The translations under genes and the position numbers were made by a program. The notes beneath the pieces are model-generated. The model did no database searches and had not been told where the DNA came from. It worked only from the letters and a program-made list of their open reading frames with translations. Of a stretch of 64,000 nucleotides of DNA, positions 45,224 through 52,520 are shown in pieces. This DNA is from JANXQZ01 sp038225555. GTDB lineage: Bacteria; Acidobacteriota; Terriglobia; Bryobacterales; Bryobacteraceae. Location of the stretch: positions 36,889-100,888 of the forward strand of contig JBBRRB010000019.1 in assembly GCA_038225555.1 (NCBI GenBank), written 5' to 3'. Each line of letters starts with the position of its first letter. Position 1 is the stretch's first letter.

Positions 45224-45634
45224 CTACTTTTCCGACGAAGTCGTGACGGGCTTGGAAGTCTCAGTCTTCTTTGACTCCGACCCACTGCTGCTCTCCGAAC
45301 CTGAAGACTTCGATTCGCCCCCGGATTTCGATTCGCCTGACTTAGACTCGCTTCCCGCCTTCGATTCCCCGGACTTAGAATCGCCGCTCGACTTGGAATC
45401 GCCTTCCGATTTCGATTCGCCTCCCGGCTTGTTCGATCCGTTCGGACCCGAACCCGCTTTGGCATAGTCAGTAACATACCACCCAGTGCCTTTAAACTGA
45501 AGGGCTGAGCGCGAAATCAACCGATGCACCGGACCGCCGCACTTGTCGTGAACTGTCAGAGGCTCATCGGAGAAGCGCTCGATCAACTCAAATACGTCGC
45601 CACATCCATCACATTTATACTCGTAAAGCGGCAT
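45224..45634 (-). CDS. FmdB-type zinc-ribbon protein with a long repetitive Ser/Gly/Lys/Glu tail
   Basis: 136 residues. Residues 1-60 are a FmdB/CxxC_CXXC_SSSS-type zinc ribbon: MPLYEYKCDGCGDVFELIER and VHDKCGGPVHRLISRSALQF, with the GTGWYVTDYAK segment that closes this family. The rest is a tail of repeated blocks such as GESKSEGDSKSSGDSKSG and SESKSSGSESSSGSESK. The family is thought to be involved in regulation of some operons, but its molecular role is unclear. The gene is 18 bases downstream of the S41-like gene, so it is likely co-transcribed. Confidence 0.82.
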   Translation of the reverse strand: MPLYEYKCDGCGDVFELIERFSDEPLTVHDKCGGPVHRLISRSALQFKGTGWYVTDYAKAGSGPNGSNKPGGESKSEGDSKSSGDSKSGESKAGSESKSGESKSGGESKSSGSESSSGSESKKTETSKPVTTSSEK

Positions 45635-45655
45635 CAACTCACTCTTCTTTCGAAA

Positions 45656-46900
45656 TCAGCGCTGTGGTTCTGGAACAACAGCGGAACCGGACTTGCTGGC
45701 AACCTGAGGCTTGCCGCTGGTCACAACTTCAATTGCTTTCTTGAGCAGCAGATCCTCGGTCGGCTTGGTTTGGGGCTCGACCGTAGCTGCCGCATCATCG
45801 TCCGTATCCGCGACCTGCTCGGCTTCTACCAGCGGAACGGAAGGCGTAACGCCCGTGTCCTGTATCGCTTTGCCGCTAGGCGAATAGTACTTCGCAACCG
45901 AAAGGATCACCGCAGACCCATCATCCATCGTGATCGCCTTGCGCACGGATGCGTTGCCATAAGTGCGCTCCCCGATCACCTCTGCTCGCTTGTCGTCCAG
46001 CAAGGCGGCCGACGCAATCTCCGCGCCACCCGATGTGCCGCGGTTGGTAATTACGGCCAGGGGCAAGCGACTCACGTCCTTAGCGGGATTGGCTTCGAAA
46101 TCGTGCCGCGTCGTTTTCTGACCCTGCGAGTAGGTGATCAAACCCTTATCGAGGAAGAGGTTTGCCAAAGCGACGCCCTCCTCCGGGGTTCCCGTGGAAC
46201 AATGCCGCAGATCGAGCACCAGCTTTTTCGCTCCCTGTTTCTGCAGATCCTGAACTTTCGCAGCGATGTCGGGAACGCTCCCAGCCAAGGTTTGCACCTG
46301 AAGCACTCCCACTCCCTCGGGCATCAGTTTCGCCGTCACGGGTGGGTACTTGATCATGGCCCGGGTCAAAGTCATCTTTTGCGGCTCGGGTTTCCGGAAT
46401 CGCAGGATGCCTAGTTCCACGGTGCTTCCGGCATCTCCCGTAAGTAGAATCTCGGCGAACGCCAGAGGCATATCGCGCGTAGCCACCCCGTTAATCGTCT
46501 CGATCACATCGGTTGTTGAAAGCCCTGCTTTCGCCCCCGGTGAGCCGGGTATCGCGTCGACAATCCCAACGTACCCAAACTTCTTCGAGAGAACCAAACC
46601 GGTCCCTGCCTTGGTCTGCTCTTTGCTCTTCAAGTACTGCTTGTATTGATCCGAATTGAGGTAACTGGCATAAGGATCAATGGATTCCAGCAGGCCGTTG
46701 ACTGCCCCGAGGGTCACGCTCTTCATGTCGGGCTCTTCGACGTAGTCGCTTTTGATTCTTGAAAGGACCTCAGTGTAAACCGCCAAATGGCGGTAGGTAT
46801 CTTCCGGGGACGCGCTTCGACCGTGTACGGCGCCCAGCAAGAGCAGCAGCACAAGGAGCGAGGAAGTTGAAACGACGACAATTTTGAAACGACGGTTCAT
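45656..46900 (-). CDS. S41 (C-terminal processing peptidase) family protein, apparently inactive
   Basis: 414 residues: an N-terminal membrane anchor (VVVSTSSLLVLLLLLGAVHG), an N-terminal helical region, a PDZ domain (about 100-185, with KFGYVGIVDAIPGSPGAKAG) and the tail-specific protease fold. In active CtpA-type enzymes the catalytic Ser and Lys lie 25 residues apart in SASASEI and FGKG. Here the matching positions are G291 in NRGTSGGAEI and N316 in ERTYGNASVR, so both catalytic residues are replaced. The preceding NNPGG-like loop reads HCSTG. A binding or scaffolding role is likely. A TATACT box lies upstream. Confidence 0.85.
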   Translation of the reverse strand: MNRRFKIVVVSTSSLLVLLLLLGAVHGRSASPEDTYRHLAVYTEVLSRIKSDYVEEPDMKSVTLGAVNGLLESIDPYASYLNSDQYKQYLKSKEQTKAGTGLVLSKKFGYVGIVDAIPGSPGAKAGLSTTDVIETINGVATRDMPLAFAEILLTGDAGSTVELGILRFRKPEPQKMTLTRAMIKYPPVTAKLMPEGVGVLQVQTLAGSVPDIAAKVQDLQKQGAKKLVLDLRHCSTGTPEEGVALANLFLDKGLITYSQGQKTTRHDFEANPAKDVSRLPLAVITNRGTSGGAEIASAALLDDKRAEVIGERTYGNASVRKAITMDDGSAVILSVAKYYSPSGKAIQDTGVTPSVPLVEAEQVADTDDDAAATVEPQTKPTEDLLLKKAIEVVTSGKPQVASKSGSAVVPEPQR

Positions 46901-46931
46901 AGGAAGGCTCGAGTGAAATTAACCTGATTTC

Positions 46932-46937
46932 AGTATA
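46932..46937 (-). promoter_or_regulatory. -10-like box of the S41 gene
   Basis: Read on the minus strand, TATACT (5 of 6 matches to TATAAT) lies 31 bases before the S41 start at 46900, giving a leader of about 25 bases. The -35 region is weak. Confidence 0.35.
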
Positions 46938-46989
46938 TATGGACGCGGGTCACCCGACTAGGCGTTTCTCAAAGCTGCGCATCCGATGC

Positions 46990-46995
46990 TTTAAT
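46990..46995 (+). promoter_or_regulatory. Extended -10-like box of the sialidase-like gene
   Basis: TGCTTTAAT (TGn followed by TTTAAT, 5 of 6 to the consensus) lies 7 bases ahead of the ATG at 47003, with no ribosome-binding site between. This predicts an almost leaderless transcript and favours the ATG at 47003 as start. Confidence 0.35.
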
Positions 46996-47002
46996 GAAGA
47001 TT

Positions 47003-48163
47003 ATGGGCTCTGCACAGATCTCCCGCCGCGCGCTTCTTTTGACCGCGTGCGCGGCCACACGGGCTTGGCCAGCAAATCCTGTCGCCCTTACTCGGGTTTC
47101 CGAGGGCGGTCTGCAGCCGCAGATCGCGGTGGACCCAAAGGGGGTGATTCACCTGATCTATTTCCGAGGTGAGCCTCTGGCCGGCGATTTGCTGCATGTA
47201 CAATCCCGCGACGGAGGCCGCACGTTTTCTACGCCGATTAAGGTGAATACCCACCCCGGAGCGGTGGTTGCCACGGGCAGCGTGCGCGGCGCCCACCTTG
47301 CCATCGGAAAACAGGGCAGGGTGCATGTGGCTTGGAATGGTTCGAGCGAAGCGAAGCCAAAAGGCCCGATGGGCCAGGTTCCCCTGCTCTACACGCGCTG
47401 GAACGACTCGGGAACCGGGTTCGAGCCGGAGCGGAATCTCATCTCCAGGGCATATGGTCTGGATGGAGGCGGCACCGTCGCGGCGGCACCGGATGGGAAC
47501 ATCTATGTTTTTTGGCACGCTCCCGAACCAGGCCAGGAGGGCGAGAGTCATCGCCGGATTTGGGTTGCGCGGTCAGGGGACGACGGCAAAACCTTTTCGC
47601 CGGAGTCATTTTTCAAAACGAAGCCAACCGGCGCGTGTGGATGTTGCGGGATGGCAGCTTTTGCCGATGAACACGGAAATGTGTATGCCCTGTACCGGTC
47701 CGCGTTCGAAAACGTCCATCGCGACATGCAGTTGCTGGCTTCCAGCGACCTAGGGGTCACGTTTCGCCTTCAACCGGTCGATAGTTGGCAGGTGGGAGCC
47801 TGCGTGATGAGCACTGAGGCCTTCACTGCCACGCCTCAGGGTGTGCTCGGGGCTTGGGAAAACAAAGGCCAGATCTACTGGGGGAGCATCGATCCTCGGT
47901 CTGGAACCATGGGTGAAATCGTGGCTGCGCCGGGCGAGGCGAACGGTCGCAAGCATCCGGCGTTGGCATCGAACTCGGCTGGCGATGTGATCCTGGCTTG
48001 GACTGAAGGAACCGGTTGGAAAAGGGGTGGATCCTTGGGTTGGCAAGTGTACGACCGCCAGGGCCGAATCAAGGGCGAACGCGGGCAAGCTCCCGGAGTG
48101 TTGGCTTTCAGCTTCGCGGCAGCCCATGCGCGTCCAGATGGAGGATTCACAATTGTCTACTAA
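47003..48163 (+). CDS. Exported sialidase/BNR-repeat-like protein
   Basis: 386 residues. The N-terminus MGSAQISRRALLLTACAATR carries a twin-arginine motif, suggesting folded export by the Tat system. The body is a sialidase-like propeller with Asp-box repeats of the form SxDxGxTF: SRDGGRTFSTPIKVN, RSGDDGKTFSPESFF and SSDLGVTFRLQPVD. No catalytic Arg triad of true sialidases can be confirmed, so a glycosidase role is uncertain. An ATG nine bases upstream (46994) is the alternative start. The next gene begins inside its last codons. Confidence 0.75.
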   Translation: MGSAQISRRALLLTACAATRAWPANPVALTRVSEGGLQPQIAVDPKGVIHLIYFRGEPLAGDLLHVQSRDGGRTFSTPIKVNTHPGAVVATGSVRGAHLAIGKQGRVHVAWNGSSEAKPKGPMGQVPLLYTRWNDSGTGFEPERNLISRAYGLDGGGTVAAAPDGNIYVFWHAPEPGQEGESHRRIWVARSGDDGKTFSPESFFKTKPTGACGCCGMAAFADEHGNVYALYRSAFENVHRDMQLLASSDLGVTFRLQPVDSWQVGACVMSTEAFTATPQGVLGAWENKGQIYWGSIDPRSGTMGEIVAAPGEANGRKHPALASNSAGDVILAWTEGTGWKRGGSLGWQVYDRQGRIKGERGQAPGVLAFSFAAAHARPDGGFTIVY

Positions 48164-48803
48164 GGTTTGCTTGTGTCTTTTATTCCTGACTTGGGGATCG
48201 CTAGCCAGCGCTGACCAGTTCCGGCGAACTGACGTCAAGGTTGTTGGCGCCATTGATTATGGGCAGCCGACCGGCCCGGTGAAATACACCGGGAAGCCGA
48301 AGTTCGCCGCTTTCGAGTTTAACGCCCGTCCCGGGGATCGGATCGAAGTTTCGGTGGAATCCAAGCATGGCGCGATGAAGGCTTATTTGACCGATGCCAA
48401 GTTTCAGTCGATTACTGGCGGGGGCAAACATTTTTCATGGACGATTGCGCAGGATTCTCAGCCGGCATCGTATTACATTGCGGTCACCGAAAAGGATCGG
48501 AAGCCAGCGGTATTCACTGTGGATCTTGAGCGTCCGTCCAACGTAGAAAAAGCAAAGCCAACTGCCTCGGTCGAGTATCTGGCCTGCGGGTCAGACTCGG
48601 AGTGCGTGGCGGTGGATCGGGCGGGCTGCTGCCATAACGGATACAAAGACGCAGTGAATAAGACGAGAATCGCGGCTTATGAGCAGTCGAACGCGTGTCA
48701 GGATAAGCACACCATGTGCGCCATGTTCATCATCAAGGATGATCGCGTGGCTGCATGCAACACGGCGACTCATCAATGCGAGATGGTGAACGCCAAACGA
48801 TAG
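48153..48803 (+). CDS. Exported cysteine-rich protein of unknown function
   Basis: 216 residues from a TTG at 48153, favoured because a GGAGG site stands 8 bases upstream; an ATG at 48138 is the alternative. The N-terminus STKVCLCLLFLTWGSLASA is a signal peptide. The middle is a beta-rich region with VSVESKHGAMKAYLTDAKF. The C-terminus is a compact cysteine-rich module with spaced cysteines, ACGSDSECVAV, GCCHNGYKDAVN, NACQDKHTMC and AACNTATHQC, which resembles the small disulfide-rich domains of some exported bacterial proteins. It overlaps the sialidase-like gene by 11 bases. Confidence 0.6.
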   Translation: MSTKVCLCLLFLTWGSLASADQFRRTDVKVVGAIDYGQPTGPVKYTGKPKFAAFEFNARPGDRIEVSVESKHGAMKAYLTDAKFQSITGGGKHFSWTIAQDSQPASYYIAVTEKDRKPAVFTVDLERPSNVEKAKPTASVEYLACGSDSECVAVDRAGCCHNGYKDAVNKTRIAAYEQSNACQDKHTMCAMFIIKDDRVAACNTATHQCEMVNAKR

Positions 48804-48807
48804 AGTT

Positions 48808-49386
48808 ATGGGAAAAGAAGCGGCCTGCACGGTTGAGTATAACGGTCAGCGATCCGATGGACGGGCCTTGCTCGAAACCGACGAACTGATTTTTCGAGGC
48901 GACTTCCGGTTGAAGATGCATCGCCGGGAAATCAACGGCTTGCGCGCCGAGGACGGGAAGCTCTATGCCTCTACTCCGTCAGGCGAGGCCGTATTCCATC
49001 TTGGCGCAGTCGCGTCCCGTTGGGCGGAAAAATTTCTCAATCCTCCCAGCCGTCTGGAGAAACTGGGCGTGAAGAGCGCGACCCGGTATCGCATTGTCGG
49101 CGACTTGGATGCGGAATTCTTGAAAGACTTAGATGAGGCTCAAGCGATTCCAACCGAAGGGCCGAGCGCTGATATCACCTTTATCGCGGCCGCCAAAAAG
49201 GACGATCTGGCTTCGCTTGTGCTCCCGCCGGTTGGCTGCATCTGGGTTATCTACCCCAAAGCCAACAAAGCCATTACGGAAGGCGATGTTCTCGCAGCAG
49301 GGCGATCGGCCGGTTTAACGGACATCAAGGTCGCCAGCTTCTCGCCGACTCACACCGCGCTAAAATTTGTAGCCCGCAAGAGTTAA
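48808..49386 (+). CDS. Uncharacterised protein with a DUF3052-like C-terminal half
   Basis: 192 residues, no signal peptide. The C-terminal half resembles DUF3052 in its run CIWVIYPKANKAITEGDVLA followed by GLTDIKVASFSPTHTALKF, which I associate with that family of unknown function. The N-terminal half (LLETDELIFRGDFRLKMHRR) is a separate small beta domain I do not recognise. It starts 4 bases after the cysteine-rich gene and may share its transcript. Function unknown. Confidence 0.6.
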   Translation: MGKEAACTVEYNGQRSDGRALLETDELIFRGDFRLKMHRREINGLRAEDGKLYASTPSGEAVFHLGAVASRWAEKFLNPPSRLEKLGVKSATRYRIVGDLDAEFLKDLDEAQAIPTEGPSADITFIAAAKKDDLASLVLPPVGCIWVIYPKANKAITEGDVLAAGRSAGLTDIKVASFSPTHTALKFVARKS

Positions 49387-49391
49387 CGAAG

Positions 49392-50231
49392 CTACGTCCC
49401 CTTGGGATAGCTGCCCAGCACTCGCAAGAAATCGGCCAATTCCCGCAAGTGGCCTAGCGCGTTCTGCACGCGAGGCTCATCCTCTTGTCCTAGAAAATCG
49501 AGGTAAAACAGATATTCCCAAGGCTTGCCGCGCAGCGGGCGGGACTCGATTTTCATCAGGCTGATATCACGAAGGGCGAACGCGCTTATGCACCGGAAGA
49601 GCGACCCCGGCACGTTGCGGGTGCTAAACACCAGTGAGGTTTTCCAAACCTTAGGCAGAACCTGGGCTGCTGGAACAATCCGCTTGCCGTTCAGAAGGAA
49701 AAAGCGCGTAAAATTCCGGCGGTCGTCTTCGATAGATCGTTTCAGAATGCGAGCGCCGTAAATGTCCGCGGCGACACTGGATGCTATGGCAGCGGCGTCG
49801 GCCAGCTTCTCGCTTACCACCATCTTCACGCTGCCGGCAGTATCGTAAAAAGGCGTTTTCTCGATCTGCGAATTCTGGGCGAAGAATTCGAGACACTGAT
49901 TCAGCGCCACAGGATGGGAAAAAACCCGCCGAACATCCTTGAATTTCACTCCAGGAGGTGCGATCAGATTGTGAACGATGCGAACATTGGTCTCGCCCAC
50001 AATTTTCAGATCATAATGCAGGAGATGATCGTAGTTTTCGTGCACGGATCCATGCAGAGTATTCTCGATCGGGATGACGGCGGCATCCGTGGCGTCCGAC
50101 GCCAAAGCTCGAAATACCTCGTCAAATTTCTGAAACGGGACTACTTGGATGTCCTCGCCGAGCAACCGACGCGCGGCCTCCTGGCTGAACGCTCCCAGTT
50201 CGCCCTGAAATCCAACCTTCGTCTTTCGCAC
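49392..50231 (-). CDS. pheA: Prephenate dehydratase with C-terminal ACT domain
   Basis: 279 residues. Converts prephenate to phenylpyruvate, the last committed step to phenylalanine. The dehydratase core has VGFQGELGAFSQEAARRLLG, PIENTLHGSVHENYDHLL and the catalytic Thr-Arg-Phe motif in NFTRFFLLNGKR. The C-terminal ACT regulatory domain, which binds phenylalanine, shows SLFRCISAFALRDISLMKIE and the ESRP sequence. The start is a GTG at 50231 whose first base is the last base of the ubiX stop (TAGTG), so the two genes are translationally coupled. Confidence 0.93.
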   Translation of the reverse strand: MRKTKVGFQGELGAFSQEAARRLLGEDIQVVPFQKFDEVFRALASDATDAAVIPIENTLHGSVHENYDHLLHYDLKIVGETNVRIVHNLIAPPGVKFKDVRRVFSHPVALNQCLEFFAQNSQIEKTPFYDTAGSVKMVVSEKLADAAAIASSVAADIYGARILKRSIEDDRRNFTRFFLLNGKRIVPAAQVLPKVWKTSLVFSTRNVPGSLFRCISAFALRDISLMKIESRPLRGKPWEYLFYLDFLGQEDEPRVQNALGHLRELADFLRVLGSYPKGT

Positions 50232-50803
50232 TACGATTGTTCCTTGCCACCATCCCAGCGCCGGGCGTCCGAGGCCGGAATGTGGAGAAGATCCAGCACG
50301 CGGTCAACAGAATGGTCCACGATATCCAGGATCGTTTGAGGATTTTGATAAAAGCCAGGAATCGGCGGGGCAACGATGGCTCCCATTTCGGTCAATGCCA
50401 CCATGGTCCGAAGATGGCCAAGATGAAACGGCGTTTCGCGGACGAGCAAGATCAGCTTGCGCCGCTCCTTGAGGCAAACGTCGGCGGCGCGAACGAGCAG
50501 ATTGGAAGTGATTCCGGCGGCGATGGCCGACATGCTTTGGATCGAACAGGGAGCGATCACCATTCCGTCGGTCAGGAACGACCCGCTGGCGAGTCGGCTT
50601 CCGATATCCTCGAACGGATACACATGATGAGCCAGGGCCTTGAATTCAGCCGCTGTGCGTTCGGTTTCAAGGTACGCGGTCCTCTCGGCGGCGCGGGTTA
50701 GAATCAGGTGAATTTCCACGTCGGAACGGGATCGAAGCTTCTGAAGCAAGCGATATCCGTAAATCGAACCGCTCGCTCCCGACACTCCCACGATAATGTG
50801 CAA
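50231..50803 (-). CDS. ubiX: UbiX-like flavin prenyltransferase
   Basis: 190 residues, the usual length. It makes prenylated FMN, the cofactor of UbiD-type decarboxylases. Typical motifs are IIVGVSGASGSIYGYRLLQK, MVIAPCSIQSMSAIAAGI and the KLILLVRETPFHLGHLRTM segment. The TTG at 50803 is chosen because AAGGAG stands 5 bases upstream, giving LHIIVGVSG; a longer in-frame version to 50950 has no support. It could serve the UbiD-type step of menaquinone synthesis, but is encoded apart from mqnE and is coupled here to pheA. Confidence 0.9.
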   Translation of the reverse strand: MHIIVGVSGASGSIYGYRLLQKLRSRSDVEIHLILTRAAERTAYLETERTAAEFKALAHHVYPFEDIGSRLASGSFLTDGMVIAPCSIQSMSAIAAGITSNLLVRAADVCLKERRKLILLVRETPFHLGHLRTMVALTEMGAIVAPPIPGFYQNPQTILDIVDHSVDRVLDLLHIPASDARRWDGGKEQS

Positions 50804-50885
50804 AACGGCTCCTTGCTCGAGTTGTTGTTCGGAAAACCGAACAAGACTGATCCTGAATGCTTGCGTTTGGCCCCTTTCGCCAATA

Positions 50886-50891
50886 TATAAT
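50886..50891 (+). promoter_or_regulatory. -10 box of the XRE regulator gene
   Basis: A perfect TATAAT lies 26 bases ahead of the ATG at 50918, with a TTGCGT 19 bases further up as a possible -35. The divergent ubiX start at 50803 leaves 114 bases for both promoters. Confidence 0.5.
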
Positions 50892-50917
50892 GCAAGCCTG
50901 ACGGTATTCTTAAGGGC

Positions 50918-51757
50918 ATGATCGAAACGATGGACTTCTCTGCACAGCACGGTTCAACCGGGAAGAATCATACCATGGAGGAGGCAGGGCAGAAACTTCG
51001 CCGCTCTCGTGAAAGGCTGAACTTGCGCGTGAGGGATGTGGAGCAGGCGAGTCTCCGGATAGCTGAGAAGTATCATAATGACGAATTCGCTGTCCTCATC
51101 AACCGCATCTCCGAGATCGAGAATCGAGGTTTGGTTCCGACCCTCTTTAAGCTCTACTCTCTTTGTGCTATCTATAGGTTAGACTTCCAGGAAGTGCTTG
51201 AATGGTACGGCATTAAACTGTCTTCTCTCCCTGCCGATTCCACATTCACCGATGTGGCGCGAACGCATTTAATAGGGTTTCAGAATGCGCGCGGGGCCGA
51301 GGCCATGCTTCCGCTTTCGCTCGATCCAGGGTTTGACATTCGAAAGACCACATATTTGAGTCGCATGATTCAGCGCTGGGGACGCCTTCCCCTTATGTTT
51401 CGCGACGCGCTCGACCTCAAGGATCACCGATACGCTTTGATTGGGACCGACGACTGGTTCATGTACCCGCTGCTTCTGCCCGGGTCGTTCATTATGATCG
51501 ACGAGACTTGCCGAAAGATAGCCGCCGACGGCTGGACGAACGAATTTGAGCGTCCGATCTACCTTTTTGAACACCGCCAAGGATGGTGCTGCGGGTGGTG
51601 TAGCCAACACGGCAGCCAAGTGATTCTTCAGCCCCACCCAGCCTCGGGATGCTCCGCTGAGATACTACTCTATCCCAATGAGGTCGATTTGGTAGGACAG
51701 GTTACTGGGGTAGCTATGCGTCTCGATCATCGCCGGAGACGTCGTACTCGTTCTTAA
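50918..51757 (+). CDS. XRE-family helix-turn-helix protein with a large C-terminal domain
   Basis: 279 residues. The N-terminal DNA-binding region (about 20-100) has EEAGQKLRRSRERLNLRVRD and VLINRISEIENRGLVPTLFK, as in XRE regulators. The C-terminal half (about 130-265) includes YALIGTDDWFMYPLLLPGSF and QGWCCGWCSQHGSQVILQPH, which resembles an S24/LexA-like autoregulatory domain without a recognised Ser-Lys pair. It is convergent with the following gene, whose end overlaps it by 44 bases. Such proteins often control accessory regions; its target is unknown. Confidence 0.7.
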   Translation: MIETMDFSAQHGSTGKNHTMEEAGQKLRRSRERLNLRVRDVEQASLRIAEKYHNDEFAVLINRISEIENRGLVPTLFKLYSLCAIYRLDFQEVLEWYGIKLSSLPADSTFTDVARTHLIGFQNARGAEAMLPLSLDPGFDIRKTTYLSRMIQRWGRLPLMFRDALDLKDHRYALIGTDDWFMYPLLLPGSFIMIDETCRKIAADGWTNEFERPIYLFEHRQGWCCGWCSQHGSQVILQPHPASGCSAEILLYPNEVDLVGQVTGVAMRLDHRRRRRTRS

Positions 51758-52178
51758 GCACATCCAGAATAGCCTTAAAGTCGGCCAAAAAGAGTCTCCT
51801 CTCGACGGACCGAGCTGAAGCGGGCGCAAGGTATTTATAGGGCGCAATTCGAGCCCAGGTCTCAAGAACCGTCTTTTTGTCCTCGAATAAAGCGGAAATG
51901 TAGAGGTCAAGATCGGCTTTTTGCTGTTCGATATTAAACGAAAGCCATTCCGCAAAGGCTTGAACATGGCTCTTGCGAAGAGCCTTGTTTGCTTCGTCTT
52001 CTCCGAATACCAATACCAGCCCGTGGTGCTCATATTTCGCCGTATTCTGGTTCCTTAGCGCTGAAAGATAAACTAATCGACCGAAAACCGACGGAATTTG
52101 AGATAAAGTATTCCTCCAAAGGTCCGAGAAGGCGCTTCGGTCGAGGGCTGCGGGATTATTTTTGGTTCTCAACTCCAC
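51714..52178 (-). CDS. Uncharacterised protein convergent with the XRE gene
   Basis: 154 residues, not recognised. It is mostly helical, with no membrane segment. Segments include WRNTLSQIPSVFGRLVYLSA and LVLVFGEDEANKALRKSHVQ. The start is a GTG at 52178; an upstream promoter is only suggested by a TTGACT box. It overlaps the end of the XRE gene by 44 bases (51714-51757) in the opposite direction, so the two transcripts would be antisense over that stretch. Confidence 0.55.
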   Translation of the reverse strand: MELRTKNNPAALDRSAFSDLWRNTLSQIPSVFGRLVYLSALRNQNTAKYEHHGLVLVFGEDEANKALRKSHVQAFAEWLSFNIEQQKADLDLYISALFEDKKTVLETWARIAPYKYLAPASARSVERRLFLADFKAILDVLKNEYDVSGDDRDA

Positions 52179-52273
52179 CCAGATTTTCGTAACTAATATA
52201 TCTCAAGTCAATCTGTGATGCACACTCGTTCTGGTTTCAGAAAAGTTATAAACCGGAAAACCACCTGAAAGTA

Positions 52274-52286
52274 ATGGTAGTACCAT
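52274..52286. promoter_or_regulatory. Perfect palindrome upstream of the small exported peptide gene
   Basis: ATGGTAGTACCAT reads as two 6-base arms around a central base, 41 bases upstream of the peptide's ATG at 52328. It is a plausible operator for a dimeric regulator, but a short palindrome can arise by chance. Confidence 0.3.
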
Positions 52287-52327
52287 AGCTTTGGCTGGCA
52301 AAATTACCGGCCCAATAGGAGATTTTT

Positions 52328-52441
52328 ATGAAAAAAGCACTGCTACTAGCGGCTCTCGTCCTAGGCCTCGTATCGACGATCGCCGCCGACATACCGTGGC
52401 CTGTTTGTCTCCCGTGCCCCGAAACGAATAGCGGGAGGTAA
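52328..52441 (+). CDS. Very small exported peptide with a CxxC motif
   Basis: A 37-residue open frame too short to be found by length filters. It has a ribosome site (AGGAG, 9 bases upstream), a classical signal peptide (MKKALLLAALVLGLVSTIAA) and a mature part of only about 17 residues, DIPWPVCLPCPETNSGR, containing a CxxC. Its stop lies 66 bases ahead of the seven-helix membrane protein. The pairing suggests an exported signal, substrate or maturation partner, but its role is unknown. Coding is supported by the ribosome site and signal-peptide composition only. Confidence 0.55.
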   Translation: MKKALLLAALVLGLVSTIAADIPWPVCLPCPETNSGR

Positions 52442-52466
52442 TACTCCGACGCTTGAAAACGCGACC

Positions 52467-52520
52467 GGAGCCCAGGTGCTAGACTGTAGGTTTCGGGTCT
52501 GTTTGTAATGCCCGGGCTCC
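52467..52520 (+). promoter_or_regulatory. Imperfect hairpin holding the start codon of the seven-helix gene
   Basis: GGAGCCCAGG (52467-52476) can pair with CCCGGGCTCC (52511-52520), ten positions with one mismatch, with a 34-base loop. The ATG at 52508 sits at the foot of the loop, so folding would partly occlude the start. A TGCTAGACT extended -10-like box (52477-52485) lies within the loop. Both readings are weak. Confidence 0.3.

Noticed and set aside
45246..45460. CRISPR-like array in the repeat tail of the FmdB-type gene
   Set aside because: The repeats are short, in frame and code for Ser/Gly/Lys/Glu; no unique spacers of constant length separate them.
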